Part shown: positions 1 to 12,764 of the stretch, one piece after another
How the letters are laid out: each line of letters begins with the position of its first letter
Position numbering within the stretch: position 1 is the first letter of the stretch
Origin: Rhizopus arrhizus
Lineage: Eukaryota; Mucoromycota; Mucoromycetes; Mucorales; Rhizopodaceae
NCBI GenBank assembly: GCA_024220505.1
Contig: JAKZZE010000022.1
Coordinates: 620,001 to 684,000, forward strand
Direction: 5' to 3'
Length of the DNA stretch: 64,000 nucleotides
Translations under genes and position numbers: made by a program
The notes under the pieces: model-generated
What the model was told of the DNA's origin: nothing
Database searches by the model: none
The model's input: only the letters and a program-made list of their open reading frames with translations

Positions 1-427
1 TTATTTTGCCTAAAAACTTGACTCCTCCTGTCTATACATCACAAAAGGCCTTACCCATCACACCTTCATCCCCTCCACCTCCACCTGGTCAATATCAGCA
101 GCAATCAAACAGTAAATCTCCGCTTTATGCCGGTTCACCATGGGCCTCACCGTATTCACCACGGCCTACACTACCTCCACTACCAGCAAACTATGATATA
201 GAAAGACTCATAAAAGAAAACGAAGGATTGAAAAAAGATATTAATCAGTTAAGATCAATGGCTCAAAAGGAAGCCACAAGTTTAAAATCGAAAATACATG
301 ATTTACAAGTTGAAGTAAGTTTATTATTATTGTAAAACAAGAAAATAATTAATGCTTTTAATAGAACAAAGTTTTGAGATCTTTAATTCATGGACCAGCA
401 GCAGAAAGTACAAATAGTAATCAATAA
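1..427 (+). CDS. 3' end of a proline-rich coiled-coil protein (partial)
   Basis: The reading frame is open from the window edge, so the start lies upstream. The last two exons are visible: up to 314, then 365-427, separated by a 50-bp intron with a GTAAGT donor and TAG acceptor. Splicing keeps the frame and ends in TAA at 425-427. The visible protein has a Ser/Pro/Gln-rich stretch (SPPPPPG, then PRPTLPPLP) followed by a heptad-like helix from about LIKENEGLKKDINQLR through KIHDLQVE-NKVLRSLI. That looks like a C-terminal leucine-zipper or coiled-coil dimerisation segment. No basic region precedes it, so I do not call it a bZIP factor. Function is unknown. The intron and the zipper-like continuation across the splice make the C-terminus secure; identity is not. 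Confidence 0.6.
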
Positions 428-3304
428 ATTATGAATTAATAAAAAATTTTCTCATTTTGGATTATGTAATGAGGTATTAGTGGAGGATGAGGGGAAAAAA
501 AAAAAACTTTTTTTAGCACTGTGGCTCTACAAATGTGTTGTACTTTATGAGTGTAACATTTATTATGAGGTCATTTTGTTTATCGAAATATCTCATTCTT
601 TATCAATCATTATTTATTGAATAGTATCTAGACAGATCATCAACAACAAGTTCAATCCTCCATTCGTTTCTTTTCTCCGTTCTTTATTTTTTGTGATACA
701 CAAAAGCCAAAAATAGTACAAAGATAGAAAAGCAAAAAGATGCTCCTTATACAAAAAGCGCATGTATATTTATATTTCCAGTGTGTATATGTGCAAATAA
801 AAGTATAAATTGAACTAAAGAAAAAATAAAAAATATACAAGATTTTAATCATTAATTTCTTCTTAAACTGTAAGTGGCAAGTGCTATCACTATAGAACAC
901 AGGAACTTTGTAGTACAACAAGAAGGTTTTTATCTTTTGTCAATAGCATCAAGTACAGAATTATGGCCTCAGGTTATAGTAAATATTTATGATACGATTT
1001 TCTTTCTGCAGGCATATTGGGCGTATATTTAAAAATGGTCAATACGCCTTGCGTACATGTAAAACTTACCTTTAACCAATCATTTTTCGATGGCCCTTTT
1101 TTTCTTTTTATTTTTTTACATAGAAAAGCTATTCCCTTTTTGGTTCTACTCAGTTCTTCATTTCCTACAAGAAACTAACCTGAAATTATCTCTTTTGTAA
1201 TGTGTTGACAAATTTGAATATATTAAAAAAAAAAGGAAATGTTTTTTTCATACTTCACTTTACATGCGCCATGTTTTTATCAAAGACAATAGATAGTCAA
1301 ACGCCTAAAACTCAGCTCGGTGAAAAAGGGCAAAGTACCCGCCCCTGGGGCGCATGGTAATCACATGGTGTTATCCAGCCTCTTGTCCTTATACAAGCCA
1401 TTTTCAGCAAAAAGAGCGCAAGGCGCATTTTCATAGTCTTGTGTCTCTCCTCATTCGTTACAATATCAGTGAACTCTGGCCGATTCTTTTGGAATTCTAA
1501 TCCTTTTTTTTTTTATCGCTGTGGCTCTAGAGTGGGTCATACATTTTGCTTAAACAAGTCACGGTTGATAAATAACCAATTGACAATGTTTAATAAACCT
1601 TGTATTTATTCCTATTTCATATAAATTTAAACTTATCGTTTGGGTTAATTAAGAAGCTATTGACCTTCTAAAATGAGGACAATGCAATCTATCGAAGGGT
1701 GTCATTATCTATTTTCCTCTTTCTTGTTGTTGTGTATACCTTCGTTCTCCTATTGATAAAAAAAAAGGAGGGGGACTATTTGCTTAATACTTGGACAATA
1801 TATCTTAAAATCAAAGAATCTATATTTAATTATTGAAAAAAGTCAAACAATAATAAACCAACTACGACTATATCACAATAGAGTCATTAGCGCTTACGAC
1901 TTTTTTTTTTTTTTTTTATCTTTACAAAAATTGTTTAATAAAAGACAGTGAATAAACAAAATGATGAGAAATTCCATGTCAAAAATTGTGTCCTTTGGGT
2001 ATCACACTACTATCAAACAGTTACTATAAGCCATAAATTGATGTCTATTATTATTCAGATTGGTTTTGATATGATAGAACGACATATGTACTTGTAGTAT
2101 TATCAAAGAAAGAAACAAGCATTGATAGACATGAGAAAAGATAATTTTCATTGTGGTATTAATCTGGTTCATTTTTTATAACGTTCCTTGTATGAAAAGT
2201 ACCTATCTTTCCAAACATGACCCTATTTTGTTTTGAACCCAAAATATTTACTCATTTATTCGTTTTATAGATCACTTTCAAAAAAATAAAAAGAGAACGA
2301 GTATCTTTTAATCAAAAACTACAAGTCTATAGAACTGGATTCTTTTATTGTCTAATGATGGTATTGCACTGACATCAATAAAAAAAAAAGAACTTAAATT
2401 TGCAGTAGATCATCTAACAATGATAAAGAATAGCCATCTTCACATTCTATGTTTATGAACTATTTACAAACAAGTTCCAAAGACTTTTAAAACTGACTTT
2501 TTCTTTGAACGTAAAATTCAATAGAGACATAAAGACTCTGTTAGTAGAAACGTTTCCTTTCTAAACTTTGAAAACAAAAGATGTTGGTGTTTGATTGTAT
2601 AAAAAGATTATTTTTTGTTCCCCTTTGCAAATGAAATTAAATCAATTTGTTTATATGCAACATACACTCTTTATTTGTAGTTTTAGCATTAATCTCTCTA
2701 GTGAATGAATATTATGTTACCTTTCATTATATAAGAGAATAGTATTCTTATTACTGCTATTGTCAAAAAAAAAAAGATCTCATTTGATTCATGGGGCATT
2801 CTTTTTTACTGCTATGGACTCTACTTTTGAATCCCTTTTTGGTGCTGTCACAAATGAATAAGAGAAGTAATAATTTTGTACATGAAATTTGCATGAATGA
2901 AACGATCAATTATTTCATTATTGTAGAATGTTAAATAATTTTGTCATGTACTACAAGAAAAACTGCATAGAAAACGTTGCTTCTTCTCTTTATAGTTACC
3001 CCCCCCCCTTTTTTTTATAGAAAGATGACGGGGTAATGGATACAACGACGCTGTATATTTTATTTTCTTAATCAAATTGCATTCATTGTAATGGACTTGA
3101 AGCATTTTCCCCTGCTTCATAGTCAACAAGCAAATTTTGATCAAGTTTGTGATTGGAATTTATTTAATCAGAATTTTAAGGGCCTTCAAAGTCTAGTAAA
3201 AAAAATACATATTTTATTTCTAAAAGCAAATAGTACAATATATAAAATTTAAATTACAAGGAACTCTGCTTTTGGTCTATTAAATTATAACTGAACCAGC
3301 AGAT
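428..3304. other. Intergenic, no gene seen
   Basis: About 2.9 kb of AT-rich DNA with many A and T homopolymers. The ORFs here are short, lack codon structure and join to nothing by splicing. A GC-richer patch lies around 1310-1385. A short motif resembling CTGTGGCTCTA after a T-tract occurs near 519, 1519 and, degenerate, near 2810. Presumably 3' flanks of the two neighbouring genes plus spacer. Confidence 0.5.
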
Positions 3305-4849
3305 TTAAGACGAAACCTTAGCATATTTTTTATACAACTTGCGAGTTTTTTTATCTTCTGCAATCGTGTTCATTGCTTTAGCAACGCCTTCACCGTCAAA
3401 GTGGTCAAGACCAAATAAATCAGAGGCAGTGTATTCAGTTTCAAAATTTACTTTTCCATCATTATTAGCTTTGTCCAAGTCAATGTAGTACTGCTTCCAA
3501 TCAAGAATGGTACCAACAGGGTACTTGTCACCATCAACTTCGTAGTCGTATACACGAATAGCAGGGTTATGCACTGGAATAATGGAAGGTGCATTAAAAA
3601 GTCCAACAGCATTCTTGCTATCGACCTTATTATGCTTACCAGCATGTACGATTTTATATTCGCCATCGTCTTTAACAATTGCATTCAAGTTATCATCTAA
3701 TGGCATTTATATTAGATCAAAAGAAGACTGGGAATACGCATTTTATACTCACTGTTTGTATGACCAGTAAAATGGCCAGCGATAATATCGCTGTGTTTAC
3801 CAAGTAAGCTGATGTATTTTGAGTAACAAGCCGATTTATAAAGCTTTGATCCATCATCATCCACAGGAGGAACGTGTCCCATCAAATAGACTTGGTGCTT
3901 TTCATTCTTGCTAGCGTATTGATCCAACGTATTTTCCAACCATTTCAATTGAGCGGCACCAGCACTGCTGGCCTCGTCACAATCAGAGGTATCATCATTT
4001 TTCTTGAAGAAATACATAGAGTTGATATTGATCACAGACAGTTTATCTTGTATGACATCCTGAGCAAAGTAGCCTCCAAAGGTAAACTCTTTGGTCAAAT
4101 TGAGCTCGAGAGGTTTCCATATTGTTTCCAGTTTGGTAAAGATCTTGTCGTGCTTACCAACATCATTGTGATCAAGGCCATCATTGTTTCCGATAGTTGG
4201 AACCTAATAAGAAGTGATGAGTTTTTTTTTCCCTGTAGTCCAAAAATGAATATGTATAATTTACATAAGGGGTATGCTTGGTATTATAAGCAGATTTAAA
4301 ATATTTCAAAACAGTTTGGTGGCCATTAAGAATATCATCATTACTTAGAGGTAAATCATCGTCTCTGTCCTAGAAGTAATATTTTCTTCATATTAGTTCA
4401 TGTTACACTAAGCAAATTAAGAAGCTCTTACATGTCGTGCCGTATCACCAGTATACAAAATAAAATCAATATCTTGCACCTTGTCTTTTAAGAAATCAAA
4501 CGCAGCTTTAACAAGAGGCACGGGGCTGTCACAATCAGAACCGAGTGCACCATATTTTCCTGCTTCTTTGGATCGCTTCTTACCGTGTCTGTGGCAGAGT
4601 GAGGAGGGATCAGCACCTTCGACATAGTGAGGATCCAAATGAATATCTATTGTGATAGTTTATTAAATCAAGGTATTTAAGGAGATCTTATGGTTTCGAC
4701 ATACCTGTGATATGAAGGAATTTACCGTGCAATCCACTGCTTCTTTTAACCAAAGCACGATTCGTGTTGAGAGGAACAGCATTAACAATGGAGGACTGTA
4801 ACAATAAGATACAAACAGATATACAAGCAGCAGAATGAGTCCAGATCAT
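3305..4849 (-). CDS. Endopolyphosphatase-like calcineurin-type phosphoesterase (secreted or vacuolar)
   Basis: Five exons on the minus strand: 4849-4705, 4646-4432, 4369-4265, 4203-3753, 3696-3305, giving 435 residues. Residues 1-24 form a signal peptide or signal anchor with a hydrophobic core (ISVCILLLQSSIV). The metallophosphoesterase motifs are in order: D49-x-H51 (HITDIHLD), GD at 115-116 (YTGDTARHDRD), GNND at 160-163, GHVPP around 245, and GHTN at 303-306. GNND, GHVPP and a final GH-x-N rather than GH-x-H are features of the Ppn1 endopolyphosphatase branch of the acid sphingomyelinase-like superfamily. Members cut inorganic polyphosphate in the vacuole. At 435 residues it is shorter than yeast Ppn1 (about 670), mostly at the C-terminus. 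A sphingomyelinase-like role cannot be fully excluded. Each splice junction restores the frame and a conserved motif. Confidence 0.8.
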
Positions 4850-6159
4850 TTTGAGATAGAGGGTATGTTAAAAAGGAAAAAGGAAAAGGAAATCTGAAAA
4901 AAGGTTAGGAATTCATTTTGATGTATTGTAATCATTCGCTCCTTTTATAAGAGTTTAATCTTTTTGATGTGATTTGCCGAAGTCACGATTCGTGAAACAG
5001 ACCTGTTCAATTAATTAAAGCAGGTTCTCTATTTTTTTTCTTTCTCCGCTGCTGCTGTAGCGCTGCTTTGGAAGGAATTGCAAGCAGGTTTACTCTTTAT
5101 ACAATACAAGTATACATTTAAATACCTTATACAATCATAAAATAATCAGGATATATATAATATATACTGTAATCATCTGTGATCTAGAAGTCTTAAAATA
5201 TCGAGCATATCCTGAAGGAAAAAGGTGCTTTACGTGTTGTTTCACTAACAATGTATTATGGTGTCACGATACTTATCATCTCATTTTTTGTTAAAGGCAC
5301 ATTTATATAAATCTGCATAAACTCGGTAACCCAATAATTCATTGTATCCTTTTAATAAAGAAATAAACAAACTGGTTCCGTTTACCATCCCCAAATGTAT
5401 TTATATGGCCATATTGTCATTATTAAGTTCGGAAACAGGAGAATGAGTAAAAAAGGAGATGATCTGAGTTACTTGGTGGGATTGTATTGTGCTTGGATCA
5501 AAAAAAGTTATCACCTGCAATTTCACCTTCTATGCAGTGATTGAAGTCTTTATTTTTACTAAAATTAGATTTCAATATTTTATAATATATACACCGTAAC
5601 AAACCATCGGCATTATGCATTATTGCAAAATGTCTTGCAATATGAGCTCGATTAATTAGGGTCCGTACGGTGTCTCTTAAATATGCTTACTATAAAAGGT
5701 TTATAAGTTACCGAATCGGTATAAATTATCTAATCTAGTACTTTGAACTGGATTTTTAGCACTAATTATTAACACTCCCTTTATTTTGCACAGTGGCTTT
5801 TTTTTTATTGTAAACTTGAATTCAACATTTTTATATCAATTACCAATGGATACTATGTATTACTTGCTTGAAGTTATTCTTCACAAATGCTGGGAGAAAA
5901 AGCTGTTTACAATGTATTAAAAGTGTTTCAGGATTGACTCTAAAGGAAGATATAAGCTTAAACAACGCCATTGCTACTAGTACTAATTTAGTAATAGCCA
6001 AAATACAGTAGTTTGAGGGTTTTACGAAAAAAAAAATGCGGACTTTCAAAACAAGAATTGGGAAACTAAAAAAAATTTCAATAATTGCTTGAGGGATATT
6101 TGCATTAGGATGTCATTGAAGCAGTTTACAAGACGATATCTTGAGTGCTAAATTATATC
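4850..6159. other. Intergenic, upstream of the phosphoesterase gene
   Basis: The promoter of the minus-strand phosphoesterase gene should lie just above 4850. The remainder is AT-rich with no coding signal. At 6005 a TACAGTAGTTTGAGGG string lies downstream of the transposase relic and could be one decayed terminal repeat of that element. I found no matching inverted copy on the other side. Confidence 0.35.
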
Positions 6160-7339
6160 TTAAAGATGTTGAGTGTGAATTTCATTTGTAGTATCAATAA
6201 TTCTGTCTTGGAGTGTTTCTGCATCTTCAAGCTCGTGACACTTTACTTTGCCTTTTACCGATGCCTAAAACTGTTGAATTGGATTGAGCTCTGGTGGATA
6301 AGGAGAAAGATAAGCGTGCTTATAGTCTCGATTTCTTTCATTGATAATTTTTTCTATTTATTTAGACAAGTACACCGGCGCGCTGTCCATAATCTGATAA
6401 AAGCCTTTCATTTGATCATGCTTGACCATAATACCCAAAGTCTCACCCAAGAATCTTAAATAATGGCCGGCTATTGTGTCTTTTGTATCCTTCTTCTCTA
6501 GGAGCCGCTTCGGGGTTTTCTTTTTTATGCCACCCTGGATTTTTCTTACTTTTGGCTGCTGCTTTGGTACACGAATACTCAAATTTATCACACCTATAGA
6601 TGATATGGCACCAATAATGGTATGTGTAGGTGCTTTTGTCGTAGGGATAATGGCTACTGTCATTTGCCCTCTGAGAGCCCATGCTCTGCTTGCTTTCATG
6701 TTGATATGGAAGTCAACTCTATCGATAAAAACGCAGTTTTTAAAGAAATCCATATCCGAATTACTCCATACAACAACCCAATCGTAATGTTTTTGGATGG
6801 TGGTGTCTGAGATTGTTCTTATCTCGGACCAAAAAGTAGCTTTCTCAAAAGCGAGATTACAATCGTCTCTCATAAACTCATCTAAGCTTGATTTCTTAAT
6901 CTCAAGACCGGCAACCTTGCCTGTAAGCATCTCAATGGTATCTGGAGTATAAGCGCCTAGGTCATTATTGTAAAACTCGATTAAGCATTGTTTATGCTCT
7001 TCCTATAGCTGTGATTTTGGCCTGTTGAGCATTGGTTTTCTTTTCAAGGGTAAAAGAGTCTGGATCATTTTTGTAGTTTTTCCACCAGGCCAGAGCAGTA
7101 TTTTCTTTGACAGCTGCTTTAAAAGCTGCAGCTCTAATCGACGTTAAGGGTTGAGCTTTATACTGGAAGAATAGTTCTTTTGTGCCGAAGCCATATGCCA
7201 CATATTTAGTTGAGCGTTCTGCGCTTATTTTCATAGTTATTTCTGCTTCTTCTTCGCTTTGTTCAACGACCTTTTCGTTGGTAGGAACCCTAGCGTTTTC
7301 TCCTAGATAAGAAACAAGCTTCTCATCAACAATGTTCAT
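6160..7339 (-). pseudogene. Decayed IS630/Tc1/mariner-type transposase
   Basis: Read on the minus strand, ATG at 7339 opens an N-terminal segment (115 codons to 6992). A single-base frame change near 7000 leads into a long segment (6930-6358) and then, through stop codons at 6358-6360 and 6265-6267, to a final stop at 6160. The DDE core is recognisable: a first Asp in VFIDRVDFH, a second in QIMDSAPVYLSK, then SPYPPELNPIQQF just before the second stop, where family members usually have FW. This is the IS630/Tc1/mariner DD-E pattern: cut-and-paste transposition at TA. One frameshift and two internal stops mean the copy is dead. Clear paired terminal repeats were not found, so the element ends are undefined and coordinates cover only the coding relic. 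Confidence 0.85.
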
Positions 7340-8834
7340 AGATTCAGTTCCATTCGCATCGTAACTTTTTCCTTTGTCGTCTTTTTTTAAAATACTAACG
7401 ATTTCATCTTTTTATATGTTAAAAATATCTGTGAACCTTTACATGATAGTATGGCTTGATATACATAATTCACTAGGAATGTGATTAGCAGACTTCAGAT
7501 ATTTACGTGGACGTAGGATACTAAATGAACTTAGTTGTATAATTGTGGATATGTAAAGCGAATTTTGATGACGTAGAACAGTAATTGATTGTAATTGATA
7601 TTGATAAATATAAGACTTAAGGCAAGATTATAATTAAAATAAAATACAAGTCTACTTAAATAAGATCATAAAATTAATTCCAAGTAAACATATTCGTTTA
7701 GAATATGTATTGTATTCATGATGATTCTTTGATAAGAAGTATCAACTAAAATAACAAGATTTTTTCCTATTGCCAGAAGTCCATTCCACTGTCAGGAATA
7801 TTGCTAATCTTTCACATAATTGAAATAACGCGTAAAATAACATTATTCAAATTAATGAAGAATTCCCAGAATAAAAGGTAATCTATGACAGGCATACAAA
7901 AGAACAAACGAAGAATTTTCATAATCATAGCTATTGGTGACACTTGCAAAAGTACCTGAATATTAGAAGAGCACTTGTAATAAAAGATGTCAAGCCACTC
8001 ACTCAATAAGATATAAATACCTGCCTTCAATTAGAATAATCTTTAACTTAAGCAAAAGTAAAGATCAGTCTCAAAAAGTATCCAAACCGTTTCTCGATCT
8101 TTGTTTTTGCTTTTTTCTTAATTACTGCTATCATTTTATAATACTTGATACAGACTTGAGCTACTTGAGTACATGGCAGGTTGATGATTCATGACAGCCA
8201 CTGGATGCACTTCAAATATGCTGACAGCAGTAAAAGTTAAGAAAGGAAAGCTCTAATTAGTTCATTATCGTAATAGGCATTTTCCTTTTATTGTATGTAC
8301 AAGATATGATCATCCACATAGAACATACAGTGTATTTGCAGCAAAGTTTAGAAAAATGCGCATAAGTTGTGTTTCTAGATTAATTTTATCGACTCTGCTT
8401 CCTTAGCCTACATCCTCGAATACAAAGCAATGTATGAAATAAATAGTAAAAGATATGCTGTATAGTATAACATGACAAGTAAAATTTTCTATATGACGAC
8501 GTAGTAATACCATAATATTCTCAGGCTTAGCAAATAGCATCATTTTAATATAAGAGTAAGTATAATGAGTTAAATAAATTGATAAATCATTTTTATAAAA
8601 TCGCATATGCTTATATCTTTATCAATTTATAGGTAATAACCAATGTTTATTCCAGCAACTTCTATATCCTCTTTCTTTCTATGAGATTTTACTTGAAGAT
8701 TCTATATTAATTACTTGTCAATGATTGAAATCTCCATTTTTATTTTTGTGAACAAAATACATTGTATTGCTCTTTATTCTTTGCAACATTTTAACATTTG
8801 CTAAACGTACACATCGACGCAGTTAAAATTATAG
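7340..8834. other. Intergenic, no gene seen
   Basis: AT-rich spacer between the transposase relic and the next coding relic. Part of the first few hundred bases may belong to the transposon's 5' flank. No conserved motif, splice-joined ORF or RNA gene was recognised. Confidence 0.4.
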
Positions 8835-9155
8835 GAAGATTTGAACATTATTGAACACGATTCTGATCTGCAGATCTTGGGCGCGTTTTATAAGAATCTT
8901 TCTATTCACCTTGTAGGCAGCCTCAATGCAGATAAGCTTGAAAAAGCCAACGCCAAACAGTCCCGCATTTAATTGATTTGTCTTGTGTCACAAATTAAAA
9001 GAGTCATAAAGGAGCACATTTGTATGAAACAATATCTTGATGGTCTACAGGACAGGTCTCTTTCTCAAGATGATCTATGATCCCAGCAACCTGGTACACC
9101 GCAAGTTGAATTCAACAGTTTAAGTCCAACAAAAAAAAGATGGTATACTCTGTGA
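8835..9155 (+). pseudogene. Decayed coding relic, family unknown
   Basis: One frame stays protein-like for 107 codons but is broken by TAA at 8970 and TGA at 9078 before a final TGA at 9153-9155. It contains segments such as DLQILGAFYKNLSIHLVG, QIKRVIKEHICMKQYLDG and QPGTPQVEFNSLSPTKK. Mixed polar and hydrophobic composition and GC-richer codons than the surroundings suggest a former gene or mobile-element fragment. I do not recognise the family. It faces the other relic at 9666-10011, so both may derive from one inserted element. Confidence 0.35.
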
Positions 9156-9345
9156 AGAGTTCGGGGATGATGGCCATTAAGACTGTACAAAAATTATTCC
9201 ATTCAGATATACACAATTTCCTGAAATTATTGGCACACTTTTAATAGTCCAGCATACAATCAGATGGAATTTATTGACTGTCTCCTCAAAAACGCGCTAT
9301 GTGTGAAAAATAATGTTAAGGCAAAGCTAGTTTGTCTTGTTTTGA

Positions 9346-9435
9346 CATGCCAATAAGATACAGTCTTATTGCTATGGAATAAATATTTACAAATGAATCT
9401 GAATAAGGTTAAATCCTGATAGTTAGTTACTACCC
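9346..9435 (+). repeat. Dispersed repeat, copy A
   Basis: About 85 bases around CAATAAGATACAGTCTTATT through TTACAAATGAATCTGAATAA to TCCTGATAGTTAGTTACTACC align on the same strand with 48186-48269 at roughly three quarters identity by eye, including the core TTACAAATGA-CTGAATAAG-ATCCTGATA-TTAGT. It lies next to the decayed coding relics. Possibly a fragment of an old transposon end. Confidence 0.55.
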
Positions 9436-9665
9436 TGAGTAATATGTTTCAGTTTATATCTAGCCAGTTTATTGCTTGCTTCAGTTTATAAAACTTTTCT
9501 TCTTACATGTTAAATCACATCGGTCGTAACTATCTCTTGTCATCTAATCTCAGGTCTTGTCCAAACTAATATAAATAATCTTGAAATTTTTCTTTAATAA
9601 AAGTATTCGAATTTACACCTATTGTTCGGTCTCTTTAATTCTTCTTTGTTCCTATTTTTATACAA

Positions 9666-10011
9666 TTAAAGCGCTTCAGATGCCAATCGCACTGACATTT
9701 GCCGAAACTCAGTCAACCTTGCAGAGATGTCATCTCTATTGATGATCCACTGTAGATAAACGTCAGAATCCGTCAATGATAAATGGAAACTTAGTGCTTT
9801 ACACGTACCTCATCATCCTTCAGTGTGCAATCTTCACAGCAATCCGCAAGGACATGTTCATACTGATGTTTAGGATGATGTTTATCACTTGCGAAAGTGT
9901 CAGCACAAGAACTCTATCCATCTTCATTTTCCAGTACAGGGGGTTTGGGATCAGAGCGATTTGGAGAGGAAGTTGCTGTCTTATGCTCTTCAATAAACAG
10001 GTTCAAGCTGG
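9666..10011 (-). pseudogene. Two-exon coding relic with an internal stop
   Basis: On the minus strand, 10011-9809 reads protein-like (LNLFIEEHKTATSSPNRSDP, later YEHVLADCCEDCTLKDDE) except for one in-frame TAG in the middle. It ends at a good donor (GAG|GTACGT). A 59-bp intron with a CTACAG acceptor joins it in phase 0 to 9749-9666 (WIINRDDISARLTEFRQMS, ending SEAL and TAA). The paired Cys residues (CCEDC) could be metal ligands. Upstream exons were not identified. The intact intron and frame argue for a real former gene, and the stop suggests it is now broken or that the exon boundaries differ. Family unknown. Confidence 0.35.
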
Positions 10012-12764
10012 CTATATATCATGACGCATTTCATATGATGATTTACTTTTCTTTGAATCAAACATTCACACAGTTTTTTTTTGTAGAAAATGTTTAGACG
10101 TACAAAAAATATAATAAAGCACAACATTTTCATCAATGTCATGAAAAATACATTAAATGCGAGTCAAAATCTAATGTGAAAGGGAAAAGTTCATGATCGC
10201 AATGAGGACCATCATGTACGTAACTCATGTAAGCAGCTACTTGAAGGTTGATAATGATGCATCAATATTACTTGCATCGTTCATCCATTGCTTGATCTAT
10301 AAGCAAAAAAAAAAAAAAAAAAAAAATACGCTATCAGCCAAGTGTATATTAGTTACATGGTCAATTCATTGGGCGCCGGAAAAAACTGTATTTTTTTTGA
10401 ACATAAATTCTATTCAAATCCAAAGTGGGCGCAGAGCGTCTATAGATCTTTATTGCCTAGACCAGTTCAGTGGTAGACAAAGTATGAGAAATTAAAAGAT
10501 TCCTTAAGAAACTAAAGTATAAAAAAAAGAGAGATATCATGAAAGAGATTAAAGGATCAAAGCATTGTTTTGTGGAGCCAAACTATAAAGGAGAGTCAGT
10601 ATAACCATAGGAGAGAAAAGAAACGTTCCCCAAAAAAAGTACTTTGAAACACAAAGCACTGTAATTTCATTGTAAGACAAACGATTAATTAAGATGGTTC
10701 ACAATGACACCCCTTTCACCTTCAATTTGAAATGGTCCAAGCTGCTGTGTCTCACGATCGTGTGAGACTTTGATTTACATATTCTGGTCTTGAAATGTTA
10801 ATAAAGTAAAACCTTAATGGCGGCTGTAGGATTTTTAATCTTTTGTTAGTTTTGAATGGCAATGAATCTTTACCTAAATTTTTTCGCCATTGTCCCCTCA
10901 TGGATTTCAATATATAAATTAAAAGCTTGGGTAATTGGTTTTTGAAATAATCGTTACAATTCAAGCTCTTTTAGGTAGACTTGGACTCGTTTTTTATGAG
11001 TCCTTTTGAACGTTTGTTACTGTACATGCCAATATATAAGATGCTTCGATCACATGCATTTCCTTTCTATAAACCATTAAACTGTTTTTATTAGAGTTGA
11101 ATGTAGTGAAAGAGATGAAATTTAGTGCAAAAATGGGCCAAATATCATACTACGCCATATTTAAAAAAGAATATATTAAACATACGGGCCAGCAACAAAA
11201 TCAACTCTCCATAAATCACAAAAAAAAATATTAAGCTTTATGAATACTCTGAAATGTATTGCATTACCCTAAAAGCTATATATCGAATTCAAAATTTTAT
11301 TCATAAGCATGCTAGTGCAAATAGAAGAGGTTAAAAATGAAATAAAAAGTTGAGTTAGACGAAAAGAAATGCAATTCTACATTTTTATGTAGTAAATTGA
11401 AATGATGCATCTAAAGAAAGGAAATAAATAGTCACTTGTTATATAATAAATCCCAATAGACACAGAAAATATGATACAAAGGATATCTTAAATTCCACAT
11501 AGTAAGCTTTAAACAGAAGATTAAGGTCTGCTTTTAAACAGGAGAAAAAGAAAAAAAAAAGCGTTTTTTCTTGAGAAAGTATTAAATGATTAATGCATTG
11601 AAAATGTAAATATCCAATTTTTTGTGCGCTTATGAAGATATTAGAGAACATAGCATATGCAATTAAGTAATACATTAATGGAGAGTCTAAAAATTATAAG
11701 AGGAGAAGGGGTTTGCGAAATACCTAATATTTGTGCGAGAAACGATCAGAAAGAACTATTCGATTCAGGTATGGTATTACAGACATCTCAAAAGAGAACG
11801 GTCAAACTTGAAATAAGAGCAAATCGAGTTGCCATTACGCGCAAAAGAAGGGTTGAAAAATAGAAATGGTGTCAATGACGTGTGGTGATGAAAGGAAAAG
11901 TCTGAAAATTTGAAGTTTTTGTTTTGATTCAACAAAAGTCAACACGTAATTCTTGAAATCAACATCAACTTAAGACAATAAATTTTATCTACTTTCCCTC
12001 TTATTGATTCTTCCTTTTTGTGTTCATTCCACGCTCACACGCTCTTATGTTCAAGAAAATGACGGAAAATAAATCAAAAAACTCCTTGGCTTACTAAAAT
12101 CACGAGTTACTTCTCCCCGAGTTTTACAGAAAAATTAGGTTTCTTTCCAAGTCTATGCTTCAACCATTGAATAAGAATCATATAATAATAAAAAGGTAGT
12201 CTGAATGAATTAAATACTAAATTAATAATTTAACTATGTGTTTGTATAACAAAACACGAAAGCCAATTAAGCTGTCCCATTCATGACTTAATGGTAAATC
12301 ATCTGATAGTTGGTCCGTCTCTCGGAAAAGAAAGCTAAAGAGAACTGTCCTACAATGGCGCTTGGCATCTTAAGAGCGATCATCAGCTTCAACAGAAACT
12401 ATGGTTACGCACCTGACTACAGTAAAACAAAACTGTCTGACAACGATACATGCTCGATATAGTATTTTTTCGGTTTAGATTAAAAAAAAAGTTTTTTTGA
12501 TCCTATTTTATTTTTTTTTGCATATGACATAATTTATTGTATCTTTCCAATCCAGCTGGAAATAAAAGTAGAACAAATAATAGTAATAAAAAAGGTAGGA
12601 AAAGATAAATAAACTGAAACAGTTGCATATTGTTGATAAGTTTCGTAATTTCTTTTTTTTTTTTAAAAAAACATAAGATGGTATATTGTTTTCAAAGGTA
12701 AATCTTTTTTTTTTTTCTTTCTAAAAAGAAGGAGAAAAAAGTTTTGTTTATCAAACTTCCAATT
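10012..12764. other. Intergenic, no gene seen
   Basis: AT-rich spacer with a 22-A tract at about 10305-10326. A 7-bp stem with a 6-base loop (GTCTCAC-GATCGT-GTGAGAC) is at 10749-10768 and a second small hairpin (GGACTC/GAGTCC) near 10983. The 68-codon frame at 11657-11863 has no supporting splice context or family resemblance. The last part is the 3' flank of the WRKY-like gene. Confidence 0.4.

Noticed and set aside
6145..6810. Plus-strand ORFs opposite the transposase relic
   Set aside because: Shadows of the minus-strand transposase, which has recognisable DDE motifs.
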